A DNA stretch of 64,000 bases from CBDBCU01 sp965243185 (GTDB taxonomy: Bacteria; Chloroflexota; Dehalococcoidia; Lucifugimonadales; UBA3495): assembly GCA_965243185.1 (NCBI GenBank), contig OZ251531.1, forward strand, positions 3,286,001-3,350,000, read 5' to 3'. Shown here in pieces: positions 1 to 9,207 of the stretch. A program made the position numbers and the translations under genes. Position 1 is the first letter of the stretch. Every line of letters begins with the position of its first letter. Under the pieces are notes generated by a model. That model made no database searches, was not told the DNA's origin, and saw nothing but the letters and a program-made list of their open reading frames with translations.

Positions 1-202
1 GATTGCGGATGCGCCAGTCGCCGCCCACCACCCAGAAAACTTCAATGGAAGCCCCCTTAACCGCCATCAGCACCCGCCGCAGCATCCCGATGACCAAGTC
101 GCCCCGTTCCTCCTCAGTCAACCGCCGGGACAGCCGCGTCTTGCAGTCGGCCAGCGGCTTCATCGGTATGATGGGAACAACGCTGCTTTCATCCACGCTC
201 AT
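1..202 (-). CDS. cofC: 2-phospho-L-lactate guanylyltransferase, N-terminal part (cut by window edge)
   Basis: CofC/FbiD makes the activated (GTP-linked) lactate or PEP intermediate that CofD uses in F420 synthesis. Only about 67 N-terminal residues are in the window. They begin MSVDESSVVPIIPMKPLADC and continue KTRLS, the nucleotide-binding start typical of the family (PxKPLxxxKTRL). The ATG at 202 lies inside the end of cofD, giving a 14-bp overlap, so it is probably translationally coupled. Start and family are well supported; the rest of the protein is off the left edge. Confidence 0.88.
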   Translation of the reverse strand, partial: MSVDESSVVPIIPMKPLADCKTRLSRRLTEEERGDLVIGMLRRVLMAVKGASIEVFWVVGGDWRIRN

Positions 203-1154
203 TGCCGCCTCTCAATTCCAGAATAAACCGCGCCAACGCCCGCTTATCCTCCTCCGTCTCCATAATTATCGGCGCGCTGACCGCCCGCATCCCCAATTCC
301 CCAATCGCCGGAGCCAAGGCCGCATCCCGCTCATCCATCAGGAAAACATCACATAGCCCCCGATACAGCCGGGCTACGCCCAAAGCCGTTGCCGCATAAC
401 CCAACCCGTCCATCAGCCGCGCCGCCGGCCCGGACACCGCCGCGCCGCCCACGATGGGACTGACCGCCGCCCGCCAACGCTTGCCCGATACCGCCGCCAA
501 CTGCTCCCGAACTCCCGGCACCGCCAGCATTGGCCCCAAGCTCAGCAGCGGATTCGACGGACAAAGCACTACCACCTCCGCCGCCGCCAACGCCGCCGCA
601 AAACCGGCTGATGGCTTGGCATCATCCGCGCCCTGATACCTTACCCCGCTGACCGCCGGCTGACTCCGCTCCCGTACAAAATACTCCTGCATGGTCAGCT
701 CCCCGGCCGCTGTCGTCAGAAAAGTCCGCACCGGGTCCTCCGACATTGGAACTATCCGCTGCCTTACTCCCAGCCGCCGGCTCAGTTCCGCCGTTACTTC
801 CGAGAGCGTAGCCCCTTCCCGCAACAGTTGGGTACGCCGGATATGCGTTGCCAAGTCCCGGTCGCCCAGGTTAAACCAGGTTTCCGCCCCGTAACGGCCC
901 AGCATTGCCAACCCGTGAAAGGTATCCCCGGCCAGGCCCCAGCCGGTTTCCCGGTTGGACAACCCGGCTAGAGTATATAGCATTGTATCCAGGTCGGGGG
1001 AAATGTGCAGGCCGTGGAAGCCGTCATCATCCCCGGTGTTCACCGCCACCGTCAACTGCTCCGGCTCCAGAACTTGCGCCAGCCCCCAAACCAGCTTGGC
1101 GCCGCCCACACCGCCGGCCAGAGCCAGCACCGTTCCCTGAAATGTCGCCGCCAA
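189..1154 (-). CDS. cofD: 2-phospho-L-lactate transferase (F420 biosynthesis)
   Basis: CofD/FbiA joins the phospholactyl (or phosphoenolpyruvyl) moiety to Fo to make F420-0. The 321-residue protein has normal length. It starts with the family's glycine-rich segment ALAGGVGGAKLVWGL, followed by the NTGDDDGFHGLHISPDLDT stretch and the MQEYFV and CPSNPLLSL motifs seen across CofD. It lies 5 bp downstream of cofH and overlaps cofC, so it is part of the minus-strand F420 operon. Confidence 0.95.
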   Translation of the reverse strand: MAATFQGTVLALAGGVGGAKLVWGLAQVLEPEQLTVAVNTGDDDGFHGLHISPDLDTMLYTLAGLSNRETGWGLAGDTFHGLAMLGRYGAETWFNLGDRDLATHIRRTQLLREGATLSEVTAELSRRLGVRQRIVPMSEDPVRTFLTTAAGELTMQEYFVRERSQPAVSGVRYQGADDAKPSAGFAAALAAAEVVVLCPSNPLLSLGPMLAVPGVREQLAAVSGKRWRAAVSPIVGGAAVSGPAARLMDGLGYAATALGVARLYRGLCDVFLMDERDAALAPAIGELGMRAVSAPIIMETEEDKRALARFILELRGGNERG

Positions 1155-1159
1155 ATCGC

Positions 1160-2509
1160 CTAACCCGTTGCCATGCCGGCCGCCGCCCCGGAACGGGACC
1201 CTTGCCGGGGATGCTCAAACCGGAAAGTGTCCAAATTGACCAGTTTCCGGTAGGAGCCAAAGATTTCCTCCACATTGTCCCCCACCAAATCCAGCGGATC
1301 CAGAGGCGCGTCGTCCTCGTCAAAAACCCGCTTCAACTGGTAGGTAGTGTAACGCTCGGCGGGAATACGCCTGGCTTCCCGAATCATCCGCCGAAACTCT
1401 CCCGGCCGCATCAGCTGCCCATGCTGGGCCCCCGCCGAAGTGGATATGCTTTCGTTAATCAGAGTGCCGCCCAAATCATTCACCCCCACCGTCAGCAGCA
1501 GTTGGGAAAGGCGGTTGCCTTCCTTGACCCACGACGCCTGAATGTTGGGTATCCAGTTGTTCAGCATAATCCGGGCAATGGCGTGCATCTTGATAACATC
1601 CATCCCGGTCGGCCCCGGCCGCACCGCCGGCAACAAGCCCTTCAGATACATCGGCGCTTCGCTGTTCACAAAGCTCAGCGGCACAAACTCGGTAAAACCC
1701 CCGGTATCCTTCTGAATATCCCGCAGCAAAGCCAAATGCCGCGCCAAATGCTCCGCCGTTTCCAGATGCCCGAACATCACGGTGGAAGTAGTCGGAATCC
1801 CCAACTCGTGGGCGGTGGTAATTACCTCGACCCACTGCTCCACGCTGATCCGCCCCGGCGATATGCGGTCTCTCAACTCTTGGTCCAGCACTTCCGCCGA
1901 AGTCCCCGGCAGACTGCCCACTCCGGCATCCTGCAACCCCCGCAGATACTCCCGGATGGTGCAGCGGGAGCGCACGGAGCCGTACAGCACTTCCTCCGGG
2001 GAAAAGCCGTGAATGTGCATCTCCGGCAGTTCCCCTTTGATGGCTTGGCACAGCTTGATGTAAAGGTCGCCCTCCATCTGCGGCGGCAGCCCCGCTTGAA
2101 TGCAAACCTCGGTAGCCCCGTAGTCCCACGCTTCCCGGGCCCGCCGCACAATTTCATTCACCGGCAGGAAGTAGCCTTCCTCCTCCCGAAAATCCCGGCT
2201 GAACGCGCAAAACCCGCACCGCTTGATGCAGACATTGGTAAAGTTGATGTTGCGGTTGACCACATAAGTAGCCAAATCCCCGGCCGTGCGCCGCCGCAGT
2301 TCATCCGCCACCATTCCCAGCGCGGCAAACTCCAACCCACTGGTGTCAAACAGCGCCACCGCATCAGCCACGGTAATATCCTCTCCGGCCAAGGCAGACT
2401 CCAGAATCCGCGCCACTGCCGGCTTCAATTGCCCCACCAATTCTTGCAAACTGGCCGCATTCCCGGCGACTTCCTCCCGGTTAACCGGCTGACTAATTCC
2501 TCCCGGCAT
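1160..2509 (-). CDS. cofH: Fo synthase subunit 2, radical SAM protein CofH
   Basis: CofH uses SAM radical chemistry on tyrosine and, with CofG, forms the deazaflavin Fo. The reading frame stays open upstream to 2644, but the ATG at 2509 is preceded by AAAGGAGGG about 9 bp away, so I place the start there (449 aa). The radical SAM cluster motif CIKRCGFC (CX3CX2C) is at about residues 94-101. The start overlaps the cofG stop by 17 bp. In actinobacteria CofG and CofH are fused as FbiC; here they are separate. Confidence 0.94.
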   Translation of the reverse strand: MPGGISQPVNREEVAGNAASLQELVGQLKPAVARILESALAGEDITVADAVALFDTSGLEFAALGMVADELRRRTAGDLATYVVNRNINFTNVCIKRCGFCAFSRDFREEEGYFLPVNEIVRRAREAWDYGATEVCIQAGLPPQMEGDLYIKLCQAIKGELPEMHIHGFSPEEVLYGSVRSRCTIREYLRGLQDAGVGSLPGTSAEVLDQELRDRISPGRISVEQWVEVITTAHELGIPTTSTVMFGHLETAEHLARHLALLRDIQKDTGGFTEFVPLSFVNSEAPMYLKGLLPAVRPGPTGMDVIKMHAIARIMLNNWIPNIQASWVKEGNRLSQLLLTVGVNDLGGTLINESISTSAGAQHGQLMRPGEFRRMIREARRIPAERYTTYQLKRVFDEDDAPLDPLDLVGDNVEEIFGSYRKLVNLDTFRFEHPRQGSRSGAAAGMATG

Positions 2510-3761
2510 ACCGTTCCATCCCTCCTTTAACATATCCCTCAGCATCCGCCAACGCCGCCACTCGCGCCCGGAGCGAATCCGGTAGCCAATCCCCTGAACC
2601 CACAAAATACTCGGGATAGACCGGCAGCCGCGGCCGCAGTTCAAACCCCTGTTCCCGGCTCCGTTCCCCCAATTCCGCCAACCCCGGCCAGGGCGCTTCC
2701 GGGTTCACATAGTCAATGGTCAACGGCGACACGCCGCCCCAATCGTTAATTCCCGCCGCCAGATAATCCGGGTAATCCGCCGCGCTGAGATTGGGCGGTA
2801 CCTGCAAATTCACCGTCGGCCCCAGAATAATCCGCGCCACCGCCACCGTCCACCGCATTTCCTCAATTGCCGCATCCGGCGCGCCGCCCATCGGCGTAGC
2901 GGCCTTGGCCCGAAAGTTCTGGATGATAACCTCCTGAATATGTCCATACGCCTGGTGCAAGCGGCGAATTTCCAGCAGCGCCGCAATCCGCTCCTGCCGC
3001 GTTTCCCCAATGCCAATCAGGATGCCGGTGGTGAACGGTATCCCCAACTCTCCGGCCAATTCAATGGTACGCAAGCGCACCCGCGGCCGCTTGCTCGGCG
3101 CGAACTCGTGCGGCCCCCCTTCCTGATACAACCGGGGACTGACGCTTTCCAGCATCAACCCCATTGACGGGTTATAGGGCTGCAACGCCGCCAGTTCCCG
3201 CCGGCTCATCGTCCCCGGGTTGGCGTGCGGCAACAGGCCGGTTTCCTCCAGAACTAATTGGCACACCACCGCCAGATACTCCAGCGTCGAGCTATACCCC
3301 CGTTCCGTCAGCCACTGCCGCGCCTCCGGATAACGCTGCTCCGGCCTTTCCCCCAGCGTGAACAACGCCTCGGTACAGCCCAATCGTTCCCCGGCCCGGG
3401 CCACCGCCAGAACCTCCTCAGGAGACAGATACAAACTTTCCGCATCCTGCGGTGACTGCCGAAAGGTGCAGTACCCGCAAAAGTCCCGGCACAGCCGCGT
3501 CAGCGGAATAAACACCTTGGGCGAAAAGGTTACTACCCGCCCCTTGCCCTTATCCCGCAACTCGGCCGCCACGGCGCACAACTCAACCGCCGGGTAGCAG
3601 TCCGGCCCGTCCAGCAGCAAAGCCTGAGCCTCCCCAACCATCGCCCCCCTCGACACTGCCGCCAACAGCCGGTCAAGGGCAACGGCCGCCCCGGCCCGGT
3701 CTGCGCCCGGAGCTTCCCCATCCCTGCTGCCCTCAGCCGGCGAAGTTGCCAGAACCCTCAA
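2493..3761 (-). CDS. cofG: Fo synthase subunit 1, radical SAM protein CofG
   Basis: CofG catalyses the second radical SAM step of Fo synthesis, closing the deazaflavin ring. The 422-residue protein carries CRDFCGYC (C91, C95, C98; CX3CX2C) and the conserved segments HANPGTM, GLMLESVSPRLY, IIQNFRAK and INDWGGVSPLT typical of CofG. The start is TTG at 3761; a weak GCAGGG lies just upstream. It is the first gene of the cofG-cofH-cofD-cofC run. Confidence 0.94.
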   Translation of the reverse strand: MRVLATSPAEGSRDGEAPGADRAGAAVALDRLLAAVSRGAMVGEAQALLLDGPDCYPAVELCAVAAELRDKGKGRVVTFSPKVFIPLTRLCRDFCGYCTFRQSPQDAESLYLSPEEVLAVARAGERLGCTEALFTLGERPEQRYPEARQWLTERGYSSTLEYLAVVCQLVLEETGLLPHANPGTMSRRELAALQPYNPSMGLMLESVSPRLYQEGGPHEFAPSKRPRVRLRTIELAGELGIPFTTGILIGIGETRQERIAALLEIRRLHQAYGHIQEVIIQNFRAKAATPMGGAPDAAIEEMRWTVAVARIILGPTVNLQVPPNLSAADYPDYLAAGINDWGGVSPLTIDYVNPEAPWPGLAELGERSREQGFELRPRLPVYPEYFVGSGDWLPDSLRARVAALADAEGYVKGGMERYAGRN

Positions 3762-3842
3762 AACTACCCTGCCCTTGCCTTTAGGATGGCTTATTCTAGC
3801 CCTTCCTTAGCTTACTGGCAACATCCGGCAGCCGGGACAACC

Positions 3843-4166
3843 CTATTGCATCGGCGAGTAACCGGTCGGCCGCAGAATCATATTCCGCACCCGGGCGTTA
3901 ATCGGCCCGTCCAGCTCCGAATTCGCCCGTACCTGATGCCACCCCGGGTCGGACTGAAAGGCGTTCCACTTCTGCTCCCGGTCCGCCAGGCTGTCAAAGC
4001 CCAGCATATACACCAACTGGTTGCTGGTGCCGATTTCCTCGGTCCAGAACCCCACCACATGGATGCCGTGCTTCTCGAAAAAGCCCAAGGTATGGTTGGC
4101 AAACCGTTCGTTCAACGCCGGCAACCGGCCGGGGATGGTTTCGTAAATCCGCAGTTCGTAAATCAT
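3843..4166 (-). CDS. NIPSNAP family protein
   Basis: This is a single NIPSNAP domain of 107 aa, a dimeric alpha/beta-barrel ferredoxin-like fold. It shows the family opening MIYELRIYETIPGRLPAL and the pattern FFEKHGIHVVGFWTEEIG. The ATG at 4166 is chosen because GGGAGGAAGG precedes it. It sits 41 bp after ruvB and 81 bp before cofG on the same strand, so co-transcription is possible. Bacterial NIPSNAPs have no settled function. A two-domain relative lies at 35178-35792. Confidence 0.85.
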   Translation of the reverse strand: MIYELRIYETIPGRLPALNERFANHTLGFFEKHGIHVVGFWTEEIGTSNQLVYMLGFDSLADREQKWNAFQSDPGWHQVRANSELDGPINARVRNMILRPTGYSPMQ

Positions 4167-4207
4167 CCTTCCTCCCAATGTATCCCGGTCAGTCCGGGGA
4201 TAGCGGT

Positions 4208-5272
4208 TCAGATACCGGAAAGCCGCCCTTGGTCAGTGGGTTCGGTCAATCCTTGCCACGGCCGCCCCAAGTATTCGTGCGCCCGCCGGGTAGTGGTGCG
4301 CCCCCGCGGCGTCCGCTCCAGAAACCCCAACTGCATCAGATACGGCTCCAGCACCTCCATAACCGTATCCGAATCCTCGCTTAACGATGCGGCCAGCGTA
4401 TCTAGTCCCACCGGCCCGCCGTCAAACTTGTCAATGATGCTGGACAAAAGCCGGTGGTCAGCATCGTCCAGCCCCAAGCCGTCCACGCCCAGCCGGTTCA
4501 ACGCTTCCTGCGCCACCGGCCCGGTAATCCGATTGTCCGCTTCGACTAGCGCATAGTCCCGCGTCCGCCGCAGCAGTCGGTTGGCAATGCGCGGCGTCCC
4601 CCGGGAACGGGCGGCCACCGCCACAATGCCCTCGGCTTCCGCCGCCACGCCCAAAATCCCCGCCGACCGTTTGACTACCACCTCCATATCCGCCTGCTCA
4701 TAGTAGTCCAAGCGAAACACCGACCCAAACCGATCCCGCAACGGCGCGCTCAGCAGGGAAAACCGGGTAGTCGCCCCAATCAGCGTAAAGGGGTTAATCC
4801 GCAGGTTGATATTACGCGCCGCCAGACCCTTGCCCACCATCCACGACAGGAAAAAATCCTCCATCGCCGAATACAGCACTTCCTCCACCGTCCGATTCAA
4901 CCGATGGATTTCGTCAATAAAGAGAATATCCTGCGCTTGCAGTGCGGTCAGAATAGCCGCCATATCCCCGGCCCGCTCAATAGCCGGCCCGGAAGTTACC
5001 TTGATATTGACTCCCATTTCCTCGGCGATGATGTGCGCCAGCGTAGTCTTGCCCAACCCCGGCGGCCCGTAAAGGACGATATGATCCAGCGGCTCCCCCC
5101 GCAGCTTGGCCGCCCGGATGCCGATGTTCAGGTTGTCTTTTACTTGGGCTTGCCCCACGAACTCCGCCAAATGCCGGGGGCGCAGGGAAAGATCCAGGTT
5201 CTCATCATCCGGGCGCGCCGTCCCGGTGATAACCCGTTCTGCGCCGGTCGATTTGCGGGCGGTATCGGTCAA
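4208..5272 (-). CDS. ruvB: Holliday junction branch migration helicase RuvB
   Basis: RuvB is the hexameric AAA+ motor that drives Holliday junction migration with RuvA. The 354-residue protein has Walker A GPPGLGKTTLAH, Walker B FIDEIHRL, sensor 1 GATTR and the arginine-finger region APLRDRFG. The winged-helix C-terminus ends with the typical QLGFLERTPRGR and GLT. The start is TTG at 5272 with AGGAAAGGG upstream. No ruvA or ruvC is adjacent in this window. Confidence 0.97.
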   Translation of the reverse strand: MTDTARKSTGAERVITGTARPDDENLDLSLRPRHLAEFVGQAQVKDNLNIGIRAAKLRGEPLDHIVLYGPPGLGKTTLAHIIAEEMGVNIKVTSGPAIERAGDMAAILTALQAQDILFIDEIHRLNRTVEEVLYSAMEDFFLSWMVGKGLAARNINLRINPFTLIGATTRFSLLSAPLRDRFGSVFRLDYYEQADMEVVVKRSAGILGVAAEAEGIVAVAARSRGTPRIANRLLRRTRDYALVEADNRITGPVAQEALNRLGVDGLGLDDADHRLLSSIIDKFDGGPVGLDTLAASLSEDSDTVMEVLEPYLMQLGFLERTPRGRTTTRRAHEYLGRPWQGLTEPTDQGRLSGI

Positions 5273-5482
5273 AACCCTTTCCTGTGGCGTCCTGTTGCGC
5301 CGGCAATGGCCAACGGCTCAGTCAACGCCATTGCAATTCTAGGGCAGCATTACCCTATCGTCAAGGAATGGGGCGAATGAAACCCTTCCCCTTGCCCTAT
5401 CCCGCCTGATGTAATACCATTACCCGACCGCTTAACCCATTTTCCCGCCGGCAGCCGCCACTAAAAGCAAGGGAGTTTAAGA

Positions 5483-6601
5483 ATGTCCGAACAAAAACCG
5501 GTCAATATCTACGAATTCGAGGAAATCGCCCGCGCCCGCCTCGGCCAAGGCGAATACGACTTTATTGCCGGCGCCGCCACCGACGAAATCACCCTCCGCC
5601 GCACCCGGGCCGTCCTCGACTCCATCCTGATGAAACCCCGGATGCTGGTGGACATCAGCCAGCGCGACCTGTCCACCACCGTCTTGGGTCAGCAAATCAG
5701 CTTCCCCGTCCTCCTCGACCCGGCCGGCAATCACAGCGCCGCCCATCCCGACGCCGAAATCGCCACCGTCCGCGCCGCCGGCGCCGCCGGCACCTTGATG
5801 GCTCTCAGTGCCCAAGCCTCCCGCACCCTCGAGGAAGTAGCCCAAGCCGCCACCGGCCCGATCTGGTTCCAGCAATACTTTTTCAAAGACCGCGGCCTCA
5901 CCCTCGAAATGGCCCGCCGCGCCGAGGAAGCCGGCTACTCCGCCCTCTGCCTTACCGTAGACGCCAAAGTCAAACCCAAGCGGGAACGCAACATCCGGAA
6001 CAATTATCAGGGCCCGGCTTCCCCCAACTACGCCGCCGACCTCAACATCGCTGGGAGCAACTGGAGTTTCGGCCTCGACGCCCCCACCGGCGCCAACGAC
6101 ATCCGCGACCCGGCCGCCACTTGGGACGATTTGGACTGGCTGGCTAACCAGACCCGCCTGCCCCTGGTCGTCAAGGGAATAATGGTCGCCGCCGATGGCT
6201 ACCAATCCGCCCAATACGGCGCCCAAGCCGTCATCGTCTCCAATCACGGCGCCCGCTACCTCGACACCACCTTTGCCACCATCGAAGTCCTCCCCGAAGT
6301 AGTGGACGCCGTGGCCGGCCGCATCGAAGTCTATATGGACGGCGGCATCCGCCGCGGCTCCGATGTATTCAAGGCATTGGCATTGGGCGCGCGGGCCGTA
6401 CTGATTGGGCGCCCCCTGTTCTGGGGCTTGGCCGTTGACGGCGAAGCCGGCGTCCGGACGGTCTTGGACATCCTGCGCGACGAACTCGACGCCACCATGG
6501 GAATGTGCGGCAAAACCACCATCGAAAGCATCGACCGCGACTCCCTCGGCGGCGTCTCCCCCCTCATCGGCATCCTCCCCGCCGCCGAATCGTTCCGGTA
6601 A
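5483..6601 (+). CDS. FMN-dependent alpha-hydroxy acid dehydrogenase/oxidase
   Basis: Members of this TIM-barrel flavoprotein family oxidise L-lactate, glycolate, mandelate and similar 2-hydroxy acids to keto acids. The 372-residue protein carries SNHGARYLD, with H255 as the expected catalytic base and R258 binding the carboxylate; most relatives read SNHGGRQLD. FMN phosphate binding is indicated by DGGIRRGSDVFKALALGA and IGRPL. AAGGGAG precedes the ATG. It is divergent from ruvB and followed by an unknown gene 75 bp on. The substrate cannot be read from sequence. Confidence 0.9.
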   Translation: MSEQKPVNIYEFEEIARARLGQGEYDFIAGAATDEITLRRTRAVLDSILMKPRMLVDISQRDLSTTVLGQQISFPVLLDPAGNHSAAHPDAEIATVRAAGAAGTLMALSAQASRTLEEVAQAATGPIWFQQYFFKDRGLTLEMARRAEEAGYSALCLTVDAKVKPKRERNIRNNYQGPASPNYAADLNIAGSNWSFGLDAPTGANDIRDPAATWDDLDWLANQTRLPLVVKGIMVAADGYQSAQYGAQAVIVSNHGARYLDTTFATIEVLPEVVDAVAGRIEVYMDGGIRRGSDVFKALALGARAVLIGRPLFWGLAVDGEAGVRTVLDILRDELDATMGMCGKTTIESIDRDSLGGVSPLIGILPAAESFR

Positions 6602-6676
6602 AATTCAATGCGGAAAACCCCGGCGGCGCTAATCGCCGCCCAACTCATCCACCAAACCAGCAAGGAGGCAAAACCC

Positions 6677-7153
6677 ATGGCCACCAAACGCCCAGGCGAA
6701 CAGTATTGGGGCGACGAACTCCACGTCCCCCTATCCCCCGACGGGCAAGTATCCGCCTATGTGTGGCCGCTGCGGCTGCTGACGATACGGGAGCGGGGCT
6801 GCGGCGGGCCGACTATCGGGGTGCAGGTGGGCAACGAGGAAGTCTTGCGGTTTGACTGCCACGCCGATATGGGCCATTGGCACAGCGGCGGCTATGACCG
6901 GCTGGGCAGTCCGGGGAATTCGCAGCGGCCTTTTCCCGAGGGGCTGACGGCGGTGGCGGAGCAGGCGGCGTGGTCGCTGCGGCAAATCCGGGAGCGGGCC
7001 GGGGAACTGTTGGCGGAGTCGGAGCAGGGGGAGGCGGCGGCAATGCTGGATTCCCGGCTGGTCGAGTGCGGGATGGTCAGCCTGCGGGAACATCTGGAAA
7101 AGACGGCGTATCTGCGCGGCCGGGCGGTGGCCGAGGGAATGATTGCCGGGTAA
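6677..7153 (+). CDS. Conserved-looking protein of unknown function
   Basis: I do not recognise this 158-aa protein. A strong AAGGAGG sits 7 bp before the ATG at 6677, so I do not use the longer open frame from 6608. It has no signal peptide or membrane segment. A short His-rich stretch, FDCHADMGHWHSGGYD, could bind metal. The C-terminal half is charged and helical. The good ribosome site and position 75 bp after the FMN dehydrogenase suggest a shared transcript. Confidence 0.6.
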   Translation: MATKRPGEQYWGDELHVPLSPDGQVSAYVWPLRLLTIRERGCGGPTIGVQVGNEEVLRFDCHADMGHWHSGGYDRLGSPGNSQRPFPEGLTAVAEQAAWSLRQIRERAGELLAESEQGEAAAMLDSRLVECGMVSLREHLEKTAYLRGRAVAEGMIAG

Positions 7154-7361
7154 GGTGGTTGGTTAAACAAGCTGTGCCGGTTAAGGCTGTCCTGCCTCAT
7201 CGCTATTGTTGCTCAGCTCATGGCAAGACCGCCCGACCGCCCAGGGTAGGCGCCGGGATTAGTACCGCCAGCCTTTTTACTGCCCTGCTGGGGTGTTGTC
7301 GGGTTTGTGGAAGTCGTTGCGGGAGTGTTTGGTGGGGGTAGGGTAGGCTAAAGGATACCGC

Positions 7362-9095
7362 CTACCCGGTGGAGGTAGCGCTTTCCGCTACCTGCGCAAT
7401 GGCGTCAAGAACTTCGGAGATTTCCGGGTCTATTTCCTCGCGGGGTACATACTGGGCCAACTCGTAAAAGTCCTTCTTGTTCATCAAGTTGGGCAGGTCC
7501 AGTTTGGCAAAGTAAGCCCGGAACAAGGGCGTCAGAAAGTCGTCGCTAACCTTGGTGTCGGCATCCCAAGGGGAGCCTTTGCCGATGGTTTGCAGGGCGC
7601 TCTCCACTTCCGCAATGGCTTCCCGCATTGCCCGCAACCGACGGTCGGCTTCACTGGCGGCAAACAAAGGGCCAGCGGCGTCCGCTTCCGCCGCTGCCAA
7701 AGCGTAGGCTTCCAAGGTGGCTTGGGAACAAAGGTAGTTCTCAATTTCCCGGCGCCGCCAGGATATAATTTCCAAGCCGTCGCCGCTCTTTGCCGGCGGC
7801 GTATCCAGCCGGTCGAATATGGCTACTCCTTTCAAGTCAGGGAGGGCTTCCCGCAAACCATAGTAGTGGGTTTGGGCTTTGCCGGGTTGATTCTCTACAT
7901 AGGAAACGAAAGCCATCGACAAGGATTGCCGGGCCTTATCGTGGCCCAGCTTGAGGGCAAAGGCTTGCAGTATCGCCAAGTCGGTAGAACCTTCCAGATA
8001 GAGGTTCCAACCGGTCTGTTCGGCTTGGTAATACTGGTCGAACCCGATTTCCCGCAGGGATTTCAGAACTTGGCGGCCCCGGTCATCAATGCGATGGGGT
8101 TGACCGACGAAAGCGATGACCATATCCCGGCCGGCGGCTTCGTTGAGCAGAACTTCGGAGTGGCTGGCGGCAATTATCTGGCTGTTGCTGGCGGCGGCCA
8201 CTTCGCTAATCTGACGGTAGATTTGCCGCTGGCGCAATATCTCCAGATGGGCGTCCGGTTCATCCAGCAAGAGAACGGCGCCGGGGTTGGCGTACATATA
8301 AGCCAGGATGAGCAAAGTCTGCTGCAAGCCGCGGCCGGTAGAGGACAAATCCAGAGCTACGCCGCGCTCCCGGTAGCTCATCACAATTTCGCCCCGTTCC
8401 GCTACATAGCGGGGAGCTTCGAGGTCAACGCGAAACAAATCCTGTATCTGGGCAACCAAATTGGCCCATTGCCCGAGCTGCTCGTTGTAAATGCGGAAAC
8501 ATAGATTCCGCAGCACCTCGGCGGTGCGCCCTTCACCGACCCGGACATTTACCGCCCCCACATCTAATCGGGTTTCAGTGGCGGCTAACCCGGACATCGG
8601 CGGCAGGAAAGCAATCTGCAACCCCTTTACCGCGGCTTCCGGAATTTCCATCCGCTCCGAACCCGCAGCGTCAGAGCGCAAAGGACGGCAATAGAAAGAC
8701 TCCTCGTTAGCGTAGTCGAACTCCAACCCGCACTCCCAGCGGAGGTCATTGTTCACCCCGGAAACGGTGACATCGATGCGCACGTTTTCCGTGTGCTGCT
8801 GACCCTGATTATACTGGCTGTTCCGCACATGGAGTTCGTACCACAACAAACGGGCACTGGGTACGGGAATAGCAACCAGGTCCCGGCGGTTGACGGTGAT
8901 GCCGCGACTGGAGCCGGCGGCTTTACCGGAGCGGCGTTCCAGCCACCGTTTCAGGCCAATGTCCCACAGGGCTAAAGCCTGCATCGCCGAAGTCTTGCCG
9001 GAGTTGTTAGGCCCGATAAATACTACCGGGTTTCCCAACTCGATTTCGACTTCGCCAAGCCGTTTGAAGTTGCGTATGACGATGTGGGTAAGCAT
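7362..9095 (-). CDS. OLD-family ATPase with TOPRIM-like nuclease domain
   Basis: OLD-family proteins couple an SMC/ABC-type ATPase to a TOPRIM nuclease and often act in phage defence. The 577-residue protein has Walker A GPNNSGKTS near residue 30, an ABC signature-like SSTGRGLQQ, Walker B LLLDEPDAHLE and switch SHS. The C-terminal half contains YLEGSTD and IFDRLD, which fit the Glu and Asp-x-x-Asp positions of a TOPRIM centre. No UvrD-like helicase (GajB) is adjacent, so Gabija is not supported. The ribosome site is weak. Confidence 0.82.
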   Translation of the reverse strand: MLTHIVIRNFKRLGEVEIELGNPVVFIGPNNSGKTSAMQALALWDIGLKRWLERRSGKAAGSSRGITVNRRDLVAIPVPSARLLWYELHVRNSQYNQGQQHTENVRIDVTVSGVNNDLRWECGLEFDYANEESFYCRPLRSDAAGSERMEIPEAAVKGLQIAFLPPMSGLAATETRLDVGAVNVRVGEGRTAEVLRNLCFRIYNEQLGQWANLVAQIQDLFRVDLEAPRYVAERGEIVMSYRERGVALDLSSTGRGLQQTLLILAYMYANPGAVLLLDEPDAHLEILRQRQIYRQISEVAAASNSQIIAASHSEVLLNEAAGRDMVIAFVGQPHRIDDRGRQVLKSLREIGFDQYYQAEQTGWNLYLEGSTDLAILQAFALKLGHDKARQSLSMAFVSYVENQPGKAQTHYYGLREALPDLKGVAIFDRLDTPPAKSGDGLEIISWRRREIENYLCSQATLEAYALAAAEADAAGPLFAASEADRRLRAMREAIAEVESALQTIGKGSPWDADTKVSDDFLTPLFRAYFAKLDLPNLMNKKDFYELAQYVPREEIDPEISEVLDAIAQVAESATSTG

Positions 9096-9154
9096 AGCTC
9101 ACGGTCATCAGGCGGATTGTTGCGTCAATTATAGCACAGCTCAGCATAAAATCA

Positions 9155-9180
9155 GGGGCACACCCCGCGGGGTGCGCCCC
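9155..9180 (-). terminator. Hairpin downstream of acn, probable terminator
   Basis: A 12-bp stem (GGGGCACACCCC against GGGGTGCGCCCC, one mismatch) with a 2-base loop lies 28 bp past the aconitase stop. Read on the minus strand it is followed by TGATTTTATG. It probably separates acn from the OLD-like gene. Confidence 0.6.
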
Positions 9181-9207
9181 CTAATCCATTGCCGGCTGAT
9201 GGAGTGG

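Noticed and set aside
905..2530. 541-aa plus-strand frame opposite cofH
   Set aside because: Antisense of a clear CofH; Pro/Arg/His-rich, no domain.
1160..3761. Fused FbiC-type Fo synthase
   Set aside because: CofG and CofH are separate frames overlapping by 17 bp, each with its own start and stop.
7362..9095. Gabija defence system
   Set aside because: Only a GajA-like gene; no helicase partner beside it.
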